From: Flavobacteriales bacterium
GTDB lineage: Bacteria > Bacteroidota > Bacteroidia > Flavobacteriales_D > Sanyastnellaceae
Length of the DNA: 11,581 nucleotides
NCBI GenBank assembly: GCA_028825055.1
Contig: JAPKAW010000045.1
Span: 1-11,581, forward strand
Direction of reading: 5' to 3'
Part shown: in pieces, positions 7,351 to 11,581 of the stretch
Numbering within the stretch: the stretch's first letter is position 1
Layout of the letters: each line of letters begins with the position of its first letter
Translations under genes and position numbers: made by a program
Notes under the pieces: generated by a model
What the model was told of the DNA's origin: nothing
The model's database searches: none
What the model saw: the letters and a program-made list of their open reading frames with translations, nothing else

Positions 7351-8805
7351 ATGTTAGATTCTCATAGAGGTTCAGGCCACGAGTTGCTCGACGAGTCCTT
7401 GCAAGGTGCGCCTATTGTGGTAGCCTCTCAACCGACCCATACTCGAAAACTGTATCTGGAGAGTTATGGCTGTCAGATGAATTATTCTGATTCTGAGATT
7501 GTTGTAAGCATTTTAGACGCTGCAGGTTTTGCAACCACTCGCAATGAAGAGGAGGCCGATTTAATTTTATTGAACACGTGCGCGATTCGGGAGAATGCTG
7601 AGCAGCGTGTTCGCGGACGGTTGCGGCAATTTAAATCTGCGAAAGCTGAACGCCCGCACCTCATCGTGGGTGTGCTGGGATGCATGGCAGAGCGCTTGAA
7701 AGAGTCGCTCCTGGAGCAGGAACAACTGGTTGATTTGGTTGTTGGCCCGGATGCATACCGGGACCTGCCCAACCTGGTGGATCAAGTCGCCGGGGGGCAG
7801 AAGGCCGTGAATGTTTTGCTAAGTCGGGAGGAGACGTACGCTGAAATCAGTCCGATCCGTTTGGATGCGAACGGCGTTACAGCCTTCATCAGCATCATGC
7901 GTGGCTGTGATAACATGTGCAGTTTTTGCGTGGTGCCGTTTACGCGTGGCCGAGAGCGGAGCCGAGATCCTGAGAGCATTGTTCGGGAGGCTCATGAATT
8001 GTATGAGGCAGGATACCGTGAAGTGACATTACTTGGTCAAAATGTGGATAGCTATAAATGGAACTTGGACATCAAGGGCCAGGTAAAGGACCCCGATCAA
8101 CCGGTAGTCCGGTTTGCTGAGTTAATGGAGCTTGTAGCCCACGTGAATCCTGATTTGCGCATTCGATTTTCAACGAGCCATCCAAAAGACATGACCGATG
8201 ATGTTCTTCACGTCATGGCGAAGTATGAGAATCTGTGTAAATATGTTCACCTGCCGGTTCAATCAGGGAACAGTGAGGTGCTGAAACGAATGAACCGGGG
8301 TTACACACGGGAATGGTATATGGATCGCATGGCTGCCATTCGGAGGATCATGCCCGATTGTGCAATTTCGACGGATATCATGACGGGATTTTGTGGCGAG
8401 ACAGAAGAGGAGCACGCAGATACGTTGAGTTTGTTGAGTGAAGTCCGCTATGAAATGGCCTACATGTTCAAATACAGTGAACGCCCTCGAACACTGGCTG
8501 AGCGAAAATTTGAAAATGACATTCCAGAGGATGTCAAGAGTCGACGGTTGCAGGAAATTATGACCCTGCAACGAGTTCATGGTACGGAGCGTACCCTGGC
8601 TCAAAAGGGTAAAACCTACAAGGTGCTCATTGAAGGAACGTCTAAAAAACGAGACGACCAGTTTTTTGGCCGCAATACCTACAATACGGTTGTTGTATTT
8701 CCGAAAGGAGATGCCAAAGCGGGGACGTATGTTAACGTGAAAACTCATAACTGCACTGTGGCAACGCTCATCGGAGAAATGACGGAGGATAAAGCGGACG
8801 CCTGA
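7351..8805 (+). CDS. miaB: tRNA-2-methylthio-N6-dimethylallyladenosine synthase MiaB
   Basis: This radical-SAM methylthiotransferase adds the 2-methylthio group to i6A37 of tRNAs that read UNN codons. Starting at ATG 7351 it has 484 residues. The N-terminal UPF0004 domain supplies cluster ligands C41 (LESYGCQMNYSDSE), C77 (NTCAIRENAEQ) and C111 (GVLGCMAER). The radical-SAM CxxxCxxC is C186, C190 and C193 in IMRGCDNMCSFCVVPFTRGR. A TRAM RNA-binding domain closes the protein (about 415 to the end, with FFGRNTYNTVV). The frame stays open upstream to a TTG at 7315, but that codon is part of the promoter -7 box, so ATG 7351 is preferred. The roughly 30 residues before KLYLESYGCQ are unremarkable and variable in type. 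It is the first gene of its operon, and the sigma-54 activator follows after only 3 nt. Confidence 0.96.
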   Translation: MLDSHRGSGHELLDESLQGAPIVVASQPTHTRKLYLESYGCQMNYSDSEIVVSILDAAGFATTRNEEEADLILLNTCAIRENAEQRVRGRLRQFKSAKAERPHLIVGVLGCMAERLKESLLEQEQLVDLVVGPDAYRDLPNLVDQVAGGQKAVNVLLSREETYAEISPIRLDANGVTAFISIMRGCDNMCSFCVVPFTRGRERSRDPESIVREAHELYEAGYREVTLLGQNVDSYKWNLDIKGQVKDPDQPVVRFAELMELVAHVNPDLRIRFSTSHPKDMTDDVLHVMAKYENLCKYVHLPVQSGNSEVLKRMNRGYTREWYMDRMAAIRRIMPDCAISTDIMTGFCGETEEEHADTLSLLSEVRYEMAYMFKYSERPRTLAERKFENDIPEDVKSRRLQEIMTLQRVHGTERTLAQKGKTYKVLIEGTSKKRDDQFFGRNTYNTVVVFPKGDAKAGTYVNVKTHNCTVATLIGEMTEDKADA

Positions 8806-8808
8806 TCC

Positions 8809-10110
8809 ATGGATGTACTTTCCATCAAAAGAAGATTTGGAATCATCGGCACTACGCCCTCGCTGGACCGTGCTGTCACGGTGGCTGCTCAAGTGGCGCC
8901 GACGGATATTTCCGTGTTGGTGCTGGGGGAAAGTGGGGTAGGTAAAGAAGCTATCCCTCGGATTGTGCATCAATTCTCAACCCGCAAGCATGGCCCCTTC
9001 ATCGCGGTAAATTGCGGGGCGATTCCAGAAGGGACAATTGATTCTGAGTTGTTCGGACACGAAAAAGGTTCGTTTACGGGTGCTACAGAATCGAGAAAAG
9101 GATACTTCGAAGAGGCCAATGGAGGGACTATTTTTTTGGATGAGGTGGCCGAATTGCCCCTGACGACTCAGGTCAGACTACTCCGGGTACTGGAGACAGG
9201 AGAATTCATTCGAGTAGGCTCATCTAAAGTCCAGAAAACGGATGTACGTGTGGTGGCCGCTACGAATGTTGAGTTTGATCAGGCCATCCAAAAAGGACGG
9301 TTCCGAGAAGATTTATACTACCGATTGAGCCAAGTTCCGATTCAGGTTCCGCCTCTTCGCGAGCGCGCTGCTGACATTCACTTGCTCTTCAGGAAATTCA
9401 CGACTGATTTTTCCGAAACGTATCAAATGCCTCCGCTTTCGTTGACTCCAGATGCCATTGAAGTCTTGGAAAATTATCCTTGGCCTGGGAACATTCGACA
9501 GCTTAAGAATACGGCCGAACAGATGTCCATTTTGGAGAGCAAGAGGCTTTTGAATTCCGATACATTACTCACGTATTTGCCCGAATCGCATCGTAGCCGG
9601 TTGCCGGTTAGGGATGAGAAGTCGGACAAAGGTGATCAGCTCAACGAACGGGAAATCCTGTACAAAGTGCTCTTTGATTTGCGACAAGAAATGCACGACT
9701 TGAAAAAGCTCGTAATGGGTTTGCTAGAGAAAGGTGGAGACATTGGATCGGAGGAATCGGCTTTGATTGATCGACTCTTCAATCAATCTTTATCCCCGTC
9801 AAAAGGTCTTCCTGAAGGCAGGTCTGCTCAGTCGGAGATGAATGCGGAAGGCACGGATATCTTGAATTCAAGACAAGAGGGTTCTTCAGTGACACAGGGG
9901 GGTAGTGGGAGCATGCAACTTGGCTCTGGGGATCAATCGTTGGATAATGTCGAAGAAGTTGAGGAAATCCTTTCTTTGCAAGATTCGGAAAAGGAATTGA
10001 TTCGAAGAGCGTTGCTAAAACACGGCAATCGTAGAAAACATGCGGCGTTTGAACTGGGGATTTCCGAACGAACCTTGTATCGGAAAATCAAAGAATACGG
10101 ATTAAAATGA
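8809..10110 (+). CDS. Sigma-54 interaction (AAA+) Fis-type transcriptional activator without sensor domain
   Basis: The 433-residue protein is a bacterial enhancer-binding protein consisting only of the motor and DNA-binding parts. Walker A is GESGVGKE (40-47); the sigma-54-contacting loop is GSFTGA (87-92) instead of the canonical GAFTGA; Walker B is GGTIFLDEVAEL (105-116); FREDLYYRL (165-173), PPLRER (181-186) and YPWPGNIRQLKN (223-234) follow. A low-complexity Ser/Gly/Glu-rich linker (about 305-390) leads to a Fis-type helix-turn-helix (about 394-433, with ELGISERTLYRKIKEYGLK). No receiver, GAF or PAS domain precedes the motor, so activity is probably set by expression level or a partner protein. 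Its place between miaB and lptE matches a gene order I recall from other Flavobacteriia, which suggests a link with envelope upkeep; targets are unknown. Its last bases overlap the lptE start (ATGA). Confidence 0.92.
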   Translation: MDVLSIKRRFGIIGTTPSLDRAVTVAAQVAPTDISVLVLGESGVGKEAIPRIVHQFSTRKHGPFIAVNCGAIPEGTIDSELFGHEKGSFTGATESRKGYFEEANGGTIFLDEVAELPLTTQVRLLRVLETGEFIRVGSSKVQKTDVRVVAATNVEFDQAIQKGRFREDLYYRLSQVPIQVPPLRERAADIHLLFRKFTTDFSETYQMPPLSLTPDAIEVLENYPWPGNIRQLKNTAEQMSILESKRLLNSDTLLTYLPESHRSRLPVRDEKSDKGDQLNEREILYKVLFDLRQEMHDLKKLVMGLLEKGGDIGSEESALIDRLFNQSLSPSKGLPEGRSAQSEMNAEGTDILNSRQEGSSVTQGGSGSMQLGSGDQSLDNVEEVEEILSLQDSEKELIRRALLKHGNRRKHAAFELGISERTLYRKIKEYGLK

Positions 10111-10610
10111 ACCGCATACTTAGGGCTTTACTCACCGGATTGGTCTTGTCCATTGGTTTAGGCTGTGGTGTTTACTCTCCGTATGGTGCGCAAACCTCTG
10201 GCGCCAAAACGTTTACTGTATTGGGGTTTAATCCGGTCAACCCTTTGGCCTCTGCTTCTAGCGCGCTGCTTTTGACAGAGTTGATGAGAGACCGTATTCA
10301 AAGGCAGTCCACACTCAGACTGCAGTCTTCCAAAGGTTAATTGCTTTTCGAAGCGGACATTGTTCAATGGGATGTGACGCCAGTCAACGTCCAAGGAGAT
10401 GAGGTCGCTGCTTCAAACCGTTTGACCATTGGTATTTTAGTGAGGTATCAGAATACGCTTGAGCCAACGTTGAGTTTCGATCGAAATTTTAGCCGGTTTG
10501 CGGATTACAGCAGCGAACAGGACTTGTTTAGTATTGAAGAGCAGTTGGTCGACGAAATAGGAAATCAATTGACGCAAGATGTATTCAATGCTACACTGGG
10601 TAATTGGTGA
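10107..10610 (+). pseudogene. lptE: LptE, LPS-assembly outer-membrane lipoprotein, interrupted by an in-frame TAA
   Basis: LptE is the lipoprotein plug of the LptD barrel that inserts LPS into the outer membrane. The first 77 codons give a lipoprotein signal (GLVLSIGLGC, Cys20) and CGVYSPYG with SGAKTF, typical of the Bacteroidota family. Codon 78 is TAA (10338-10340). The same frame then runs 89 codons with LLFEADIVQWDVTPVNVQ, ASNRLTIGILVRY and a DEIGNQLTQDVFNATLGNW end, which is the rest of the same family; the joined product would have about 167 residues, a normal LptE length. No frameshift is present, only the stop. Reinitiation at the TTG right after TAA would give a product without a signal peptide, unable to reach the outer membrane. 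The lipobox is slightly weak (Gly at -3). The start overlaps the upstream stop (ATGA), so translation is coupled. Identity is firm; whether the gene is dead, misread or recoded is open. Confidence 0.82.
10338..10340 (+). other. In-frame TAA inside lptE
   Basis: The context is AAA GGT TAA TTG CTT TTC. Family members, as I recall them, have an acidic residue here (Gly-Asp before a Leu-x-Phe-Glu stretch), so a GAA to TAA change would be enough. The base after the stop is T; UAAU is generally an efficient termination signal, which argues against high readthrough. A small GCTT-TTCG-AAGC hairpin (10343-10354) follows at once, but its 4-bp stem is too short to weigh much. Confidence 0.85.
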
Positions 10611-10656
10611 AGCCTACATGGGTTAAATTGACCTCCAACAACTTCAGCCATCGTCC

Positions 10657-11547
10657 ATGCACATTCAACGCCTGCAAGAACTCATTGATGAACCGGGGAA
10701 GACACAGATGTCTGATCGGGATGGTTTGACTGACTGGGTAAATAAGTACCCCTATTCCGGTGTGTTTTCCATGCTGTTGGCGAGATCGAGTGCCGTAGGA
10801 GGCCACATTGAACAGCAGAATGACCTCATGCGTGCGGCAGCGTCCTCCTCGCTTCGACAGCCCTTGTTTGATTTGATTTTGCGAACGAAATTACTCGAAG
10901 AGGCGCGTCAAATCCATGCTCAAATCGAAGCTGCTCCTGAAGTGCTTGAAGCGGAATGGCTAGGCCACGAGGAACCCGCTCCCGTGGAGATAAATGAAAG
11001 TCTTGAGGCTCCTGAAAAAACTGGGCTGAACATGGAGGATCCGATGGAGCGTGAAGCCTTGATTTCAGCTATTGGAAGGTCTATTGAGAATGATGTGGAT
11101 TCATGGGATTCAGGATTGGCTCCAGCCCCCTCAGAAAGGCTCACGGCTGCGGATGAGAATAGGTTGATGAACGCAGCCTCAAGTCCTTTTTCTACTTGGT
11201 TAACGGCTCGTGCCCGAGAAATAAAGTACGGCGACGCCACCTCGAGCTCGGAAATAGAACGAAAGGAGAAGCCAGTCGATTCTGCGGCGTTGATTGATCG
11301 GTTCATCGCAATGAATCCTCGAATTGGCCCTTTGCGTGAAACGGCACCAGATGTGCATGATTTGGCGCAGGAAAGTGTCCTGGAAGATGCTACGTTGGTG
11401 ACTGAAACCATGGCCCGTTTGTATGCGAAACAGGGTCAAATTGGCAAGGCAAGGAAAGCTTATAAACTTTTGGCATTGAAAAATCCAGCAAAAAGCACTT
11501 ATTTTGCATCCCAATTGAAAAAGCTTGGTAAAGGAGGTTTGGCTTGA
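10657..11547 (+). CDS. Unnamed protein with C-terminal TPR-like helix pair, conserved next to lptE
   Basis: The 296-residue soluble protein has no signal peptide or membrane segment. Residues 1-90 are helical (WVNKYPYSGVFSMLLAR, then LFDLILRTKLLEEAR). The middle, about 93-210, is acidic, Ser/Ala/Pro-rich and likely disordered, with a short block PFSTWLTAR (177-185). LIDRFIAMNPRIGP (212-225) is followed by a helix pair, VTETMARLYAKQGQIGKARKAYKLLALKNP (248-277), which looks like a single tetratricopeptide unit and suggests protein-protein contact. I recall a protein of this layout in the same place, between lptE and secG, in other Flavobacteriia, without an assigned function. It lies 46 nt after lptE with no promoter seen between them, so it is probably cotranscribed with miaB and lptE. 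A scaffold role in envelope assembly or secretion is only a guess. Confidence 0.85.
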   Translation: MHIQRLQELIDEPGKTQMSDRDGLTDWVNKYPYSGVFSMLLARSSAVGGHIEQQNDLMRAAASSSLRQPLFDLILRTKLLEEARQIHAQIEAAPEVLEAEWLGHEEPAPVEINESLEAPEKTGLNMEDPMEREALISAIGRSIENDVDSWDSGLAPAPSERLTAADENRLMNAASSPFSTWLTARAREIKYGDATSSSEIERKEKPVDSAALIDRFIAMNPRIGPLRETAPDVHDLAQESVLEDATLVTETMARLYAKQGQIGKARKAYKLLALKNPAKSTYFASQLKKLGKGGLA

Positions 11548-11573
11548 TTTGAACGAAGATAAATAAAGGAAAT

Positions 11574-11581
11574 ATGGGATA
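11574..11581 (+). CDS. Start of the next gene, possibly secG (8 nt visible)
   Basis: An ATG GGA TA reading begins at 11574, preceded by AAAGGA (11565-11570), a fair ribosome-binding site although only 3 nt from the ATG. Only two codons and part of a third are visible, so the product cannot be read. In Flavobacteriia with this gene order the next gene is usually secG, the small SecYEG subunit, and the assignment rests on that alone. Confidence 0.3.

Noticed and set aside
8263..8973. Long minus-strand open frame (236 codons) opposite the miaB end and the activator start
   Set aside because: It is antisense to two well-recognised genes, its translation is rich in His, Arg, Ser and Cys with no family motifs, and it crosses a gene boundary. 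It is a frame shadow.
10341..10610. Second half of lptE as an independent gene starting at TTG 10341
   Set aside because: It has no signal peptide, begins in the middle of a conserved family block and continues the upstream frame exactly. It is the remainder of lptE.
10920..11411. Minus-strand open frame (163 codons) opposite the unnamed protein
   Set aside because: Ser/Ala/Gly-rich composition as expected from the complement of an acidic Glu/Ala-rich region; the plus-strand gene has operon context and a typical C-terminal helix pair.
1..11581. CRISPR array, prophage, insertion sequence, tRNA or toxin-antitoxin pair
   Set aside because: No regular direct repeats with spacers, no transposase or integrase motifs, no tRNA cloverleaf, and no unexplained gene pair were seen; the genes are mostly core chromosomal ones.

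Overview
The window reads as a chromosomal segment of a Bacteroidota bacterium, most likely a marine-type member of Flavobacteriales (Cryomorphaceae/Schleiferiaceae-like). This rests on type IX secretion/gliding genes (PorP/SprF family and GldK), a TopA with three C-terminal repeats and no cysteines, the order miaB - sigma-54 activator - lptE - unnamed gene, and promoter candidates of the TTTG / TAnnTTTG type rather than -35/-10. The placement below phylum level is inference. I see no mobile element, tRNA, rRNA or CRISPR array, and all bases are accounted for by genes or short gaps (longest gap about 140 nt).

Left half, minus strand (read right to left): topA (5398-3080), a ureohydrolase-fold protein that has lost half of its metal ligands (2983-1811), a PorP/SprF outer-membrane protein (1674-715), and the start of gldK (640-1, running off the left edge). 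The last two belong to the type IX secretion and gliding machinery. Short inverted repeats sit in each gap of this block (688-702, 1781-1798, 3009-3034).

Middle, plus strand: a GT-C type membrane glycosyltransferase (5536-7146) diverges from topA. It is coupled by an ATGA overlap to a 35-residue membrane mini-protein (7143-7250), whose coding sequence carries a telomere-like G-run.

Right half, plus strand: a compact operon begins at a good Bacteroidota promoter (7287-7317). It contains miaB (tRNA methylthiotransferase), a sigma-54 activator lacking any sensory domain, lptE (LPS-assembly outer-membrane lipoprotein), a 296-residue unnamed protein, and the first bases of a further gene, which synteny suggests is secG. 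Gaps are 3 nt, a -4 nt overlap, 46 nt and 26 nt.

The most striking observation is that lptE is cut by an in-frame TAA after codon 77, while the reading frame and family resemblance continue undisturbed on the far side. This is a recent nonsense mutation, a base-call error, or recoding. The second is the inactive-looking ureohydrolase placed between topA and the type IX genes.
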